A DNA stretch of 64,000 bases from Acidobacteriota bacterium (GCA_018268715.1 JAFDVZ010000007.1:1-64000); one strand, 5' to 3'. Numbered from the stretch's first letter, positions 55,340 through 64,000 are shown. Translations and numbers: made by a program. Notes: a model not told the origin generated them from the letters alone.

Positions 55340-57306
55340 GGGAAGAATCGGGTTACATCCTGCCCGGCCAACCGGCCGACGCGATGAAGGCCGTGGCGGC
55401 GGCTCGCGAGGAGGTGCGCGAACTGGCGCGCCGCACTCGCGAAGTCGTCGAAGCCTCCGGGCGATCGCTCGCAGGACTCCAGTTCGAGCCCGGATACTGG
55501 CGCGGCGACCTCACCGCCGATACAACGCTCGAGTCCGATTTTGTTTTGCTCGAGCTATGGATGCATCCGCCCGAAAACGGCCGTTGGAGCCCGCCCAGCC
55601 GCGCTCGCATCGACAAGGCGCTGGCGACCATCCTCGACCGGCAGTCGCCCGACGGCGGCTGGCCCATCTACACGGCCGGTCCTTCGGAAGTGAACGCCAC
55701 CGCCCGCGCCTACGTCGCCTTGAAGCTCGGCGGATACAGCCCCGATCATCCGGCGCTCGCCCGAGCTCGTCAGAAGGTGCTGGCGCTCGGCGGATTGCAG
55801 GCCGCCAACAGCTACACCAAGATCAACCTCAGCCTGTTCGGCCTGTTCCCCAAGCAGTTCGCGCCCACCGTGCCGCCGGAGCTCGTGCTGATGCCCGGCA
55901 ACCTGCTCTATGAGATGTCGTCCTGGACCCGCGCCATCGTCATCCCGCTCTCCATCGTCCAGGCGAGCGGCGTGCGCCGTCCGGTCCCCGAAGGCATGAC
56001 CGCCGAAGAGCTGTTCGTCCCCGGCCAGAAGCTGAAGCTGCCCAAGAAGGATCGCCTGTCCGCCGTCTTCAACCAGGCCGACCGCATCCTGAAGTTATGG
56101 GAGCGCCGCGGCATCCGCGACATCCGCGCCAAGGCCGTCCGCGAGGCCGAAAAGTGGATGCTCGACCGCATGCGCTACACCGACGGCCTTGGCGCCATCT
56201 ACCCGTCGATGATGTACTCCATCATGGCCATGGACGTGTTGGGCTATGAGCGCGATCACCCCGACCTCAACGAAGCGCTGAAGCAGTTCCACGACCTGAT
56301 CCTTGAAACGCCGGACCGCCTGGAGTTCCAACCCGCCGTATCGCCCGTGTGGGACACCGCCATCGCCATGTTCGCGCTCGGCGAGGCGGGCGTGGCCGAT
56401 CCCGGCCGCATGCGGCGCGCCGCCGATTGGCTGATGGATAAGGAGGTCCGCCGCAAAGGCGACTGGTCGGTGAAGCGTCCCGACCTGCGGCCCGGCGGCT
56501 GGGCCTTCGAATTCGCCAACGAGTTCTACCCCGACATCGACGACACCGCCATGGTCCTGCTGGCGCTCGAGCACGCCCGGGCGTCGGACCCCGAACGTCA
56601 GGCGCGTGTGGAAAAGCGGGCCGTCGACTGGATCGTGGGCATGCAGTCCTCCGATGGCGGATGGGCGGCCTTCGACGTCGACAACAACTGGCAGTTGCTG
56701 AACAAGGTGCCCTTCGCCGATCACAACGCCATGCTCGACCCCACCTGTCCTGACATCACCGGCCGCGTGATGGACGCGCTGTGCCGCCGCGGTTACACCT
56801 ACGCGCATCCGGCCATCGAGCGCGGCGTCCAGTATCTGCTCGCGCACCAGCGGGACGACGGAAGCTGGTACGGCCGCTGGGGCGTCAATTATGTATACGG
56901 CACGTTCCTGGCCCTGCGCGGACTGCGCTCCAGCCGCTCTCCGGTGGTGACGGGCGCCATGCGCAAGGCCGCCGATTGGCTGCGTTCGGCGCAGAACCCG
57001 GACGGCGGTTGGGGCGAAAGCTGCGTCAGCTACGAAGTGCACCGTTTCGCCGCCGCCCCCAGCACGCCATCGCAGACGGCGTGGGCGCTGCTCGGCCTGG
57101 ACGCGGCGGGCGATCGCGGATCCCCGGCGGCGCGGGCGGGCGTCCAGTGGCTGGTCGACCGGCTCAACTCGAAGGGGGCCTGGGACGAGGAACTGATGAC
57201 CGGCACCGGCTTCCCCAACGTGTTCTACCTGACCTATCATCTGTACCGGCACTACTTTCCGCTGCTGGCGCTGGCCGCTTGGCAGTCGAAGGCGCCTGAG
57301 ATCTAG
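55336..57306 (+). CDS. shc: Squalene-hopene cyclase
   Basis: Cyclises squalene to hopene/hopanol in the inner membrane. 656 residues, full length. The catalytic DxDD motif is DIDD at 400-403. Several QW repeats are visible (QSPDGGWPIY, QSSDGGWAAF, QRDDGSWYGRWG, QNPDGGWGES). It starts within the stop of the sulfatase-like gene (ATGA). hpnC and hpnD are 53 kb away, so hopanoid genes are split in this genome. Confidence 0.97.
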   Translation: MREESGYILPGQPADAMKAVAAAREEVRELARRTREVVEASGRSLAGLQFEPGYWRGDLTADTTLESDFVLLELWMHPPENGRWSPPSRARIDKALATILDRQSPDGGWPIYTAGPSEVNATARAYVALKLGGYSPDHPALARARQKVLALGGLQAANSYTKINLSLFGLFPKQFAPTVPPELVLMPGNLLYEMSSWTRAIVIPLSIVQASGVRRPVPEGMTAEELFVPGQKLKLPKKDRLSAVFNQADRILKLWERRGIRDIRAKAVREAEKWMLDRMRYTDGLGAIYPSMMYSIMAMDVLGYERDHPDLNEALKQFHDLILETPDRLEFQPAVSPVWDTAIAMFALGEAGVADPGRMRRAADWLMDKEVRRKGDWSVKRPDLRPGGWAFEFANEFYPDIDDTAMVLLALEHARASDPERQARVEKRAVDWIVGMQSSDGGWAAFDVDNNWQLLNKVPFADHNAMLDPTCPDITGRVMDALCRRGYTYAHPAIERGVQYLLAHQRDDGSWYGRWGVNYVYGTFLALRGLRSSRSPVVTGAMRKAADWLRSAQNPDGGWGESCVSYEVHRFAAAPSTPSQTAWALLGLDAAGDRGSPAARAGVQWLVDRLNSKGAWDEELMTGTGFPNVFYLTYHLYRHYFPLLALAAWQSKAPEI

Positions 57307-57369
57307 CGCCATTGTGTTGAGAGCCGCCGCCCCCGCCGGGCACTGTAGTGTCAGCCCCCGGGCGCCGGA

Positions 57370-58989
57370 ATGCCGAAACTACGAGATCTCAAGATCAGCG
57401 CCAAGCTGACGTTCACCTCCCTGATCGCGGCCCTTCAGCTCGTCTTTCTAGCGGGATTCGCGTTGCGCGCGCTGGATAGCACCAACGCCGCCGCGGAAGA
57501 AGCACAGGTCTACGCGAAGAAGCTCAACGCCGCCCAGGCGATGATCTCCGCGCTATCTCAATTGGGCGATCGCCAGGGGAGCCGGAACAAGGGTCGCGAG
57601 GACACGGAAATCGCCTCCCTGCGCCAGGATTGCCGGGCGCGCCTCGAAGCGCTCCGGCGCGACACAGCCACCGACCGGGGCCGCCAATTGCTGGGCGCTA
57701 TCGAAAGCAAGGCCGCGCCGTGGCTGGACCCCTCCTCATCGCCCGACCGCGCGTCGGAGGCCGCCCGGCACGCCAGCCTCGACGCCTTCAAGGCGGCCGC
57801 CGACGAGTACATGGAGTTCCGTCAGGCCCGCCTGGCCAAGTTCCAGGGCGAGCAGCGTGAAGCCTTCTCCAATATGAAGATGTGGATCGCCATCATGGCG
57901 GGAGCGTTCGGCCTGGCCGCCTTCCTGGTCTCAAGGACCATCGCCCGAGGGATCGAGAAGCCCCTGTTTGAGACCATCGCCAGCCTGGATGGAATCTCGC
58001 GTGGAGACCTGCTGCACGACGTCGACACTCGCCACACCGACCGAAAGGACGAGATCGGGACCCTGGCGAGGGCGGTTCAGGCGGTGAAGACCGGCGTCGG
58101 TCAGATCATCCATCAGATCGCCGAGGCGTCCGGCGGACTGATGGACTCCTCGGGCCAGCTTTCGTCGAGCGCCGACGAGATGTCGGCCGGCTCGCGCGAC
58201 GCCTCGCAGCGGGCGCACGCCGTGGCCGCGGCCTCCGCCCAGGTGAAGTCCACCGTGGAGAACTTCGCCTCCGACATGGGACAGGCGGCGGCGAACCTGA
58301 CCGAGGTGGCCAACGCCACCGAGCAGATGACCTCCACCATCGGGGAGATTGCGGGCAACTCGGAGACAGCCCGCCGCATTGTGCAGGACGCGGCGCGCCA
58401 GGTGGAGGTGGTGGGCGAGCAGATGGGACGCCTGGGCGCGGCCGCCAAGGAGATCGGCAAGGTCACCGAGACCATCAACGAGATCGCGTCGCAAACCAAC
58501 CTGCTCGCCCTGAACGCCACCATCGAGGCGGCCCGGGCCGGCGCCGCGGGCAAGGGGTTCGCCGTGGTCGCCAATGAGATCAAGGAGCTGGCGCAGCAGA
58601 CGGCCTCGGCCACCGGCGACATACAGGGCCGGATCGTGGGCGTGCAGTCGTCGGCGAGCGATGGCATCGCCGAGATCGGCAAGATCGCTGCGGTGATTCA
58701 TGAGGTCCGCGACGTCGTCTCCTCGATCGCGGCGGCCATCGAGGAGCAGTCCACCGTTTCCAAGGGGATCGCCCGGAACATCGCTGAGGCCACCGGAGGC
58801 GTGCAGGACGCCAACGCGCGGGTTTCCACCACCTCCCATGCCACCACCGGGATCGCCAGCGAAATCGCCGCCGTCGATGGTGTGGCGTCGCGGCTCCGGT
58901 CCAGCAGCGAAACCGTGCGAACCAACGCTGCCTCCGTGTCCCGCCTGGCCGAACAGTTGAAGAAGTCGGTGAGCCGCTTCCAGGTGTAG
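57370..58989 (+). CDS. Methyl-accepting chemotaxis protein
   Basis: 539 residues. Two membrane helices (about 13-35 and 174-193) enclose a periplasmic or extracytoplasmic helical sensor of about 135 residues; ligand unknown. HAMP (about 195-250) leads to the signalling domain with the hairpin tip INEIASQTNLLALNATIEAARAG and FAVVANEIKELAQQTA. Transmits to CheA/CheW, genes for which are not in the window. It starts 63 bp after shc; no clear Shine-Dalgarno, GCCGGA is next to the ATG. Confidence 0.94.
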   Translation: MPKLRDLKISAKLTFTSLIAALQLVFLAGFALRALDSTNAAAEEAQVYAKKLNAAQAMISALSQLGDRQGSRNKGREDTEIASLRQDCRARLEALRRDTATDRGRQLLGAIESKAAPWLDPSSSPDRASEAARHASLDAFKAAADEYMEFRQARLAKFQGEQREAFSNMKMWIAIMAGAFGLAAFLVSRTIARGIEKPLFETIASLDGISRGDLLHDVDTRHTDRKDEIGTLARAVQAVKTGVGQIIHQIAEASGGLMDSSGQLSSSADEMSAGSRDASQRAHAVAAASAQVKSTVENFASDMGQAAANLTEVANATEQMTSTIGEIAGNSETARRIVQDAARQVEVVGEQMGRLGAAAKEIGKVTETINEIASQTNLLALNATIEAARAGAAGKGFAVVANEIKELAQQTASATGDIQGRIVGVQSSASDGIAEIGKIAAVIHEVRDVVSSIAAAIEEQSTVSKGIARNIAEATGGVQDANARVSTTSHATTGIASEIAAVDGVASRLRSSSETVRTNAASVSRLAEQLKKSVSRFQV

Positions 58990-59038
58990 CCGCCGCGCGG
59001 GCCTCTCCCGATCGATTCCTGCTACCGTTGGGGATGTT

Positions 59039-59974
59039 ATGAAGAACATCGCCATCTTCGGGGCCGCGGGGGCGATCGGGCACTCCATCGCCGCCGAACT
59101 GGACCGGCGCGGACTGCCGTTTCGGGCGGTGGGGCGGAATCGCGAACGGCTGGCCCGGGAGTATCCGAAAGCCGACTGCGTCGCCGCCGACCTGATGGAT
59201 TCCGAGGCCGCCGAGTGGGCCGCCTCGAGCGTCGACACCATCTTCTATACCGTCGGCGTGTCGTCCTACACCGACTTTCCGAAGCACCTGACCGCCATGC
59301 GCGCCACCATCGAGGCCGCGGTCAAAGCGGGCGTTGAGCGCATCCTCGTCGTGTCGAGCGTCTACGGCTACGGCTCTCCGCTGACGCCGAAGGTGGCCGA
59401 AACGCACCCCCGCGAGCCGGCCGCGCGCAAGGGCAAAATCCGCAAAGAGCAGGAGGACATCGCCATGGAGGCCCATCGCGCCGGGCGCATCCACGCGGCT
59501 GTCGTGCATCTGCCGGACTTCTACGGTCCCTACGCCGAGTTGAGCCTGGCGCACCAGGTGTTCGGGCCGGCGCTGGCGGGCAAGCGCGCCACCTGGCTCG
59601 GGTCGGTGGACCTCCCGCACGAGTTCATCTACGTCCCCGACGCCGGGGCGCCGCTGGTCGAGTTGGCCTCGCGCGAGGCGGCCTGGGGCGAGCGTTGGAA
59701 CCTGGGCGGCGCGGGGACGATCCTCGCCCGCGACTTCATCACGCGCATCTATCAGGAGGTGGGCCGCAAGCCGCGGTGGATGGCCGCTTCAAAGATGATG
59801 CTGTGGCTGATGTCGCCATTCAACTCGCTGATGCGGGAGTTGATCGAGATGCAGTACCTGGTGGAGACGCCCGTCATCCTGGACGATTCGAAGCTCGAAC
59901 GGCTGCTGGGCGGGCTGTACAAGACTCCCTACGAGGCCGGCATACGCTCCACGATCGAGTGGATGCGGCGGTGA
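59039..59974 (+). CDS. NAD(P)-binding epimerase/NmrA-like protein
   Basis: 311 residues. The Rossmann motif FGAAGAIGHSIAAEL is near 6-20, RNRERLAREY gives the NADP-type basic residue, and LVVSSVYGYGSPL is the active-site strand; the usual YxxxK is not in its standard place, so it may lack dehydratase/epimerase activity. C-terminal WNLGGAGTILARDFI and EAGIRSTIEWM are typical of extended SDRs. Function unknown. GGGGA lies close to ATG 59039. Confidence 0.85.
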   Translation: MKNIAIFGAAGAIGHSIAAELDRRGLPFRAVGRNRERLAREYPKADCVAADLMDSEAAEWAASSVDTIFYTVGVSSYTDFPKHLTAMRATIEAAVKAGVERILVVSSVYGYGSPLTPKVAETHPREPAARKGKIRKEQEDIAMEAHRAGRIHAAVVHLPDFYGPYAELSLAHQVFGPALAGKRATWLGSVDLPHEFIYVPDAGAPLVELASREAAWGERWNLGGAGTILARDFITRIYQEVGRKPRWMAASKMMLWLMSPFNSLMRELIEMQYLVETPVILDDSKLERLLGGLYKTPYEAGIRSTIEWMRR

Positions 59975-60016
59975 TCGGCGCGCGCCAACGCTTGGTATGA
60001 TGATGGCGCTACCCCC

Positions 60017-62047
60017 ATGAGCGCACAACGTCACCGCCCCTTCGTTCCCGAAAACATGAAGATGTCCGAGTTCACCGTACGCGCGGTGCTGCTCGGGCTG
60101 TTGATGACCGGCGTGCTCGGCGCGGCCAACGCCTACCTGGGCCTGCGCGCCGGCATGACCATCGCGGCCACCTATCCGGCGGCCGTCATCAGCATGGCCA
60201 TCCTGCGCATCTTCAAGGGCTCGATTCTCGAGGAGAACATCGGACGAACCATCGGCTCCATCGGGGAGTCCGTGGCGGCGGGCGCGGTGTTCACGATTCC
60301 GGCGTTCGTCATCGCGGGGTTGTGGCCGGGGTTGACCAGCGACCGCTATTGGGAATCGGTGGCGTTGATGACCATCGGCGGCACGTTGGGCATCCTCTTT
60401 GTGACGCTGCTCCGGCGCGTGATGGTGGAGGATCCCGAACTGCCCTATCCCGAATCGGTGGCGGCGTCGGAGATCCACAAGGCCGGCCAGCAGGGGTCCA
60501 AGGCCGCCAAGATTCTGTTCGCCAACATGGGGTTCGGCGGGTTCATGTACCTGCTGGGCGCGGTGAACGTGTTCAACCCGAACAATACGTTCAGCATCAC
60601 CATCGGCGACTTCGGCAAGAAGCTGCTGCTGCGCACCAGCCGGAACCCCAATGTGACGACGACGTTGACGGGCGGCGGATCGGTGTTCTCGATGCCCGAC
60701 GTCAGCCCCGCCTACCTGGGCGTCGGCTATATTGTCGGGCCGCGGCTGGCGGCGTTGAACTTCGCTGGCGGCGTGCTGGCCTGGGGGTTGCTGGTTCCGC
60801 TGGTGACCTTCGTCATGGGGCCGACGCTGCGGGCGAGCCTGCCGGCCGGTAAGGACGTTTCGTGGGATGTGCTGGCCAACGCCGTGTACTTTTCGGTGGT
60901 GCGGCCCATCGCGGTGGGCGGCATGCTGGTGGGCGCCAGCTACACGCTGTTCAAGATGCGCAAGCAGTTGGGCGCCGGGATCTCGCGGGCCATTTCCGAT
61001 CTGAAGAAGTCGGCGGCGGCGGCCGAGGCCACCAACCGGACCGAGCGCGACCTGGGCTCCAAGGTGGTGTTCGCGGGCGTGGGCGTGGTGGTGCTGGCGA
61101 TGATCGCGCTGTACTACTACTTCATCTCGGGCGCCGGGAACCTGCCGGGCGGCACGGTGATCGCGGGCGCGGTGGTGGCGGCGGTGGTGATGGCGATCCT
61201 CGGGTTCTTCTTCGCGGCGGTGTCGGGGAACCTGGTGGGCATGATCGGGTCGTCGAACAATCCGGTGTCGGGGCTGACGTTGTGCACGCTGGTGGTTTCG
61301 GCGCTGCTGATGGTGGCGTTGGGCGTGTCGGGCGTGGGCGGCGTGGCGGCGGTGTTGGGCGTGGCGGCGGTGGTCTGCGTGTCGTCGGCGGTGGCGGGCG
61401 AGATGCTGCAGGACCTGAAGGTCGGCCACATCCTGGGCGGCACTCCGAAGCTGATGCAGATCGGCGATCTGATGGGCATCGTGGTGGCCTCGCTGGTGCT
61501 GTTCTTCCCGCTGGCGATTCTCGATAAGGCGTACCATTTCGGCAGTCCGGCGCTGCCCGCGCCGCAGGCCGGGTTGATGGCGATGCTGTCGCAGGGCATT
61601 GTGGGCGGCGAGATGGCTTGGCCGCTGGTGATCGTGGGGATCCTGATGGGTATCTCGCTGATCATGGTCCAGGTGAAGAGCCCGATGCTGTTTTCGGTGG
61701 GCATGTACCTGCCGTTGGGCACGACGTTCGCGATCTTCCTGGGCGGCGTCATCCGCTGGGTGACCGATACGCTGCGCGACCGCCGCGGCTACAACGACGC
61801 GCAGAAGGCTCGCGTGGACAACGCGGGCGTGCTGACCGCTTCCGGGCTGATCGCGGGCGAGGCGCTGTGCGGACTGGTGATCGCGGGGCTGGTGGGCACG
61901 GGCCACGACGTCGCGCTGGTGACGTGGACGGCTCCGCTGGCTGCGGCGCTGATCGCGCTGGCGGTGCTGGTGGTGGCCATGGTGCGGACGCCGCTCGCCA
62001 ACGCCGGCCGGCCCGAGGATCCGGCGCCTCCGACGGCGATTATGTAA
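60017..62047 (+). CDS. OPT-family oligopeptide transporter
   Basis: 676 residues, about 15-16 membrane helices. The start ENMKMSEFTVRAVLLGLLMTGVLGAANAYLGLRAGMTIAATYPAAVISM is the family's N-terminal signature. VAASEIHKAGQQGSKAAK and VKSPMLFSVGMYLPL are further family stretches. Probably a proton-coupled uptake of peptides or metal-peptide complexes. TATGAT lies 15 nt before the ATG. Codons are strongly G-ending, unlike the C-ending genes at 18-21 kb. Confidence 0.93.
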   Translation: MSAQRHRPFVPENMKMSEFTVRAVLLGLLMTGVLGAANAYLGLRAGMTIAATYPAAVISMAILRIFKGSILEENIGRTIGSIGESVAAGAVFTIPAFVIAGLWPGLTSDRYWESVALMTIGGTLGILFVTLLRRVMVEDPELPYPESVAASEIHKAGQQGSKAAKILFANMGFGGFMYLLGAVNVFNPNNTFSITIGDFGKKLLLRTSRNPNVTTTLTGGGSVFSMPDVSPAYLGVGYIVGPRLAALNFAGGVLAWGLLVPLVTFVMGPTLRASLPAGKDVSWDVLANAVYFSVVRPIAVGGMLVGASYTLFKMRKQLGAGISRAISDLKKSAAAAEATNRTERDLGSKVVFAGVGVVVLAMIALYYYFISGAGNLPGGTVIAGAVVAAVVMAILGFFFAAVSGNLVGMIGSSNNPVSGLTLCTLVVSALLMVALGVSGVGGVAAVLGVAAVVCVSSAVAGEMLQDLKVGHILGGTPKLMQIGDLMGIVVASLVLFFPLAILDKAYHFGSPALPAPQAGLMAMLSQGIVGGEMAWPLVIVGILMGISLIMVQVKSPMLFSVGMYLPLGTTFAIFLGGVIRWVTDTLRDRRGYNDAQKARVDNAGVLTASGLIAGEALCGLVIAGLVGTGHDVALVTWTAPLAAALIALAVLVVAMVRTPLANAGRPEDPAPPTAIM

Positions 62048-62055
62048 GCGGCTGG

Positions 62056-62676
62056 TTACGGTTTTCGAGGCAGCGGCTTGAAAGGGCCGCCTGCCTCCGC
62101 CGTCCAGCGCCTGCCGGCCCCATCGTCGACGGCGACCCCGGAGTGATAGGTTCCGTCCCACCACCGGCTGTAGCCCATCCAGGCAGCCGCGGGCGGTTGC
62201 AGGGCTTTGAAACTGAGCCCCCACCCCAGTTCGCGTTCACCGTACACATCGCCATATTGGGCGCCCAGCAGCATCCGGTCTCCGTAGCCTCCCCGCATTT
62301 GGAAGACAGGGCTTCCAGTCCAGCCCAATTGAAGACTGGCCCGGGGCTGAGCGGCGTTGCGCGGGGTGGAATCCGGCGTAGCATCCGGACCGTAGAGGGC
62401 CATCCCGTCCGCGCCGGCTTGGAAGCGACGGGCTCCGCGTGGGTCGAGGAACACCAGCACCGTGCCCTTCGGCGCGGTGGGCGGGATCCAGGGGTTTCGG
62501 TCCGGCCCCCAGTAACTCAGGAGCCGGCCGGATGGCTCAACCAACTCGAACCGTTGCGCGCGGATGGCGGCCGGCTTATCGATGGCGTCGTGCAGTGCGC
62601 CGCCGAGATAGCCGCAGACGGCCGCCACGACGCCAACCACAGCGTTGCGGCGGATCGAGAGATTCAGGCGGGACAT
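62056..62676 (-). CDS. Membrane-anchored protein of unknown function
   Basis: 206 residues from ATG 62676 (MSRLNLSIRRNAVVGVVAAVCGYLGGALHDAI), with one N-terminal membrane helix (about 11-30) preceded by basic residues. The rest is strand-rich and Trp/Gly-rich (LLSYWGPDRNPWIPP, VLVFLDPRGARRFQAGADGMAL, GWTGSPVFQMRGGYGDRMLL, WMGYSRWWDGTYHSGV), likely extracytoplasmic. The frame further upstream is not protein-like. TATAGC ends 4 nt before the start. No known motif; converges on the OPT gene with an 8-bp gap. Confidence 0.65.
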   Translation of the reverse strand: MSRLNLSIRRNAVVGVVAAVCGYLGGALHDAIDKPAAIRAQRFELVEPSGRLLSYWGPDRNPWIPPTAPKGTVLVFLDPRGARRFQAGADGMALYGPDATPDSTPRNAAQPRASLQLGWTGSPVFQMRGGYGDRMLLGAQYGDVYGERELGWGLSFKALQPPAAAWMGYSRWWDGTYHSGVAVDDGAGRRWTAEAGGPFKPLPRKP

Positions 62677-62717
62677 GTTGCTATAGACACTCGACGGACG
62701 CGGGCGGTTCCGCTGCC

Positions 62718-63380
62718 TCACAGCCGGCGTATGGAGGGGCGGCGGCGGCCTTCCCAGCGGTATTCGAAGTGGGCGTCCGGGCGGACGTTGGCCACCAGTT
62801 TTGGGCGGAAGCAGGCCAGGCACTCGCCCCCAGGGCGGCGTACGCTTCGGTAGATGACTCCGTTGGAGCCTGCGGCGAGCAGGCCGGCCGCTAACGCTTG
62901 GGATTCGACATAACTCGCCGGGTGGTGGCAGGCTTCATAGCCGGCCCGCAGGTCGTGGAAGTCGGCGTCGAAGTCGGCGAGATACAGCCGCATCTGGACC
63001 CGCGTTTCGAAGACTCCGACCTCGGCTAACTCGGCGGTTCGGTGATAGACGACTTCCTCGTGCGCCGTGTCCAACTCCGTGCCCGCGTACCAGGCGCCGC
63101 GGTCCGATGAGTTGAAGCGGCCGCCGTCCGGACGGGGATGGCAGTAGGCCGCCATCACCACGCTCGACATGGGGCGGCCGGTCACCCACTCGGCGGCGGG
63201 CAGACGCTCCAGAATGCCGAGTTCCTCCGAGATACGATCGTTGGTCCAGCTTTCGAGTTCGAAGATGAACGGGAGGTCCTCCGGGCTCGACACCCGGTCG
63301 AGGATGCCTTCGGCCGGGAAGATGCTGGGCGTCAGACGGCAGGCGTCGGCCAACTCGAGGTGAGTCACCGGCGGGGTCAA
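62718..63380 (-). CDS. RES-domain toxin (NAD+-degrading type)
   Basis: 220 residues from TTG 63380 (MTPPVTHLELADACRL), with GGAGG 6 nt upstream; the TTG overlaps the antitoxin stop (TTGA). RES-type residues: Arg in CRLTPSIFP, GGRFNSSDRGAWYAGTELDTAHEEVVYH and the Ser in SNGVIYRSVRRPGG. Such toxins (MbcT, ParT, RES) destroy or modify NAD+ or transfer ADP-ribose. The longer frame to 63671 is a shadow of the antitoxin gene. Forms a type II toxin-antitoxin operon with the Xre/MbcA protein upstream. Confidence 0.9.
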   Translation of the reverse strand: MTPPVTHLELADACRLTPSIFPAEGILDRVSSPEDLPFIFELESWTNDRISEELGILERLPAAEWVTGRPMSSVVMAAYCHPRPDGGRFNSSDRGAWYAGTELDTAHEEVVYHRTAELAEVGVFETRVQMRLYLADFDADFHDLRAGYEACHHPASYVESQALAAGLLAAGSNGVIYRSVRRPGGECLACFRPKLVANVRPDAHFEYRWEGRRRPSIRRL

Positions 63381-63826
63381 TTCCAGCCTCCGCGGCGGGC
63401 GTCGAGCAGGCGGCGGACGTGGTACAGGCCGTCGATGCCGGCTTCCGTCATCAGCACGATGGCCGGGCGTCCCGCGAACAACGGGTTGCTGTTGGGCAGG
63501 CGGATCCAGCCGTCGGCGAGGCCCGTTTCCGGGTAGAGGATATGGAGGTCCTTGTAAATGCCCAGGATCAGGGAGATCCGGATCAGCATGTCGAAGGGCA
63601 GCGTGCCCACCTGGCCGGACTTGTACTTGTAGTATGTCGAGTCCGGGGGCCAGCCGAGCAGGCCGCGGCATTCCTCGTTGCTTAGCCCCCAGGCGGAGGC
63701 CACGTTGAAGAATGTCCGCATGGCCGGGCCCGACATCTGGCGGCGGACCTTGGGGTCTCGCCGGCGGTCGGCGGGGACAGGGGGGAGGGAAAGACTGTCC
63801 TTGCGCGCTCGCGCCCGTAACTCCAT
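63377..63826 (-). CDS. Xre/MbcA/ParS-type antitoxin
   Basis: 149 residues. Basic N-terminus (1-30), HTH in FFNVASAWGLSNEECRGLLGWPPDSTYYKYKSG (about 40-72), then the MbcA/ParS C-terminal domain (LIRISLILGIYKDLHILYP, WIRLPNSNPLFAGRPAIVLM, GIDGLYHVRRLLDARRGGWN) that inserts into RES toxins. ATG 63826 is supported by a promoter 6 nt upstream. It precedes the toxin and is coupled to it. Probably autoregulates through the operator at its own start. Confidence 0.9.
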   Translation of the reverse strand: MELRARARKDSLSLPPVPADRRRDPKVRRQMSGPAMRTFFNVASAWGLSNEECRGLLGWPPDSTYYKYKSGQVGTLPFDMLIRISLILGIYKDLHILYPETGLADGWIRLPNSNPLFAGRPAIVLMTEAGIDGLYHVRRLLDARRGGWN

Positions 63827-63861
63827 ATTTGGAGTTTACGCTTCAGATCTGGACTAGTCAA
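63819..63861 (-). promoter_or_regulatory. Promoter/operator of the toxin-antitoxin operon, leaderless type
   Basis: On the minus strand TTGACT (63861-63856), exact 17-bp spacer, TAAACT (63838-63833), then 6 nt to the ATG at 63826, so the message should start at the ATG. An inverted repeat AACTCCA-TATT-TGGAGTT (63819-63836) covers the -10 and the start codon, a fit for binding by the antitoxin HTH. Confidence 0.75.
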
Positions 63862-64000
63862 CCCGGCTGGCGAGGCGATTTCGAAGATAGCGTCCACTGA
63901 ACAGCGCGGCGAGGCCGGTGATGAACAGCGCCACGGTGCCGGGTTCCGGATTGGCGTGGACGGGCAGAGCCGCCTCGGCGGCCAGGGGCGCCGTCTGCGG
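63854..64000 (-). CDS. C-terminal end of a PEP-CTERM-anchored protein, partial
   Basis: Only the last 48 codons are in the window (reading in from the right edge on the minus strand, stop TAG at 63856-63854). The tail reads NPEPGTVALFITGLAALFSGRYLRNRLA: the PEP motif, a hydrophobic helix, then basic residues, the hallmark of PEP-CTERM sorting signals that are cleaved by an exosortase. The upstream Ala/Pro-rich part is a linker. The protein is exported and processed at the surface; its function lies outside the window. Its stop overlaps the -35 region of the antitoxin promoter. Confidence 0.82.
   Translation of the reverse strand, partial: PQTAPLAAEAALPVHANPEPGTVALFITGLAALFSGRYLRNRLASRVD

Noticed and set aside
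59789-62224. 811-residue minus-strand open frame opposite the OPT and epimerase genes
   Set aside because: Arg/His/Gln-rich antisense shadow typical of GC-rich DNA; the plus strand has clear family matches.

Overview
This 64 kb window comes from a GC-rich, Gram-negative chromosome that most resembles an acidobacterium of the Bryobacter/Solibacter type (subdivision 3). That assignment is inference from gene content: Kdo synthesis (kdsB, kdsA), hopanoid genes (hpnC, hpnD, shc), a serine/threonine kinase with a PD40-like propeller, a CRTAC1/ASPIC-UnbV protein, large secreted Ig-repeat proteins, a PEP-CTERM tail, and many Tat-exported sugar enzymes. No rRNA, tRNA, insertion sequence, prophage or CRISPR array was found.

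Layout. 1-3.5 kb: zinc dehydrogenase (cut by the left edge), hpnC-hpnD, ECF sigma factor. 3.6-7.2 kb: efp converging on selA, then a Gfo/Idh/MocA oxidoreductase and a DUF1579-like protein. 7.2-10.4 kb: AraC regulator, flippase-like membrane protein, MFS exporter. 10.8-16 kb: three secreted proteins ending in a 1213-residue Ig-repeat protein. 16-22 kb: two small unknowns, kdsB-pyrG-kdsA, DUF2264 protein. 22-25.3 kb: copper-type P-ATPase and a histone-H1-like protein with an 18-bp coding minisatellite. 25.7-30.8 kb: surface-glycan cluster with two fusion proteins. 30.8-42.2 kb: c-di-GMP hybrid, kinase, transpeptidase, CRTAC1 protein, GH2 enzyme, aldo-keto reductase. 42.2-50.3 kb: purH, tdh, acyltransferase-like protein, two SDRs with an ArsR-type regulator, aminotransferase, LD-carboxypeptidase. 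50.3-54.6 kb: rhodanese, selenoprotein, secreted protein, serA, yqeY. 54.6-64 kb: degenerate sulfatase, shc, chemoreceptor, epimerase, OPT transporter, RES/Xre toxin-antitoxin pair, and the tail of a PEP-CTERM protein.

Main discovery. At 50694-51032 an ArsC/Spx-like thioredoxin-fold gene has an in-frame TGA exactly where the family's first redox cysteine belongs (KPT-TGA-TTCRKAK). A 6-bp hairpin with a GU-containing loop lies about 21 nt downstream, where a bacterial SECIS element should be. With selA in the same window, this is best read as a selenoprotein with a Sec-x-x-Cys centre, co-transcribed with a rhodanese. Ordinary gene calling would break or miss it.

Other notable points: many start codons sit 5-9 nt after a -10-like hexamer with no Shine-Dalgarno sequence, suggesting frequent leaderless transcripts, most clearly for the toxin-antitoxin operon. 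EF-P has Asn at the loop tip where Lys or Arg is normally modified. A glycan-type beta-sandwich domain is fused to an ABC-2 permease with no ATPase gene nearby. A sulfatase-like protein has lost its catalytic signature and is translationally coupled to shc.
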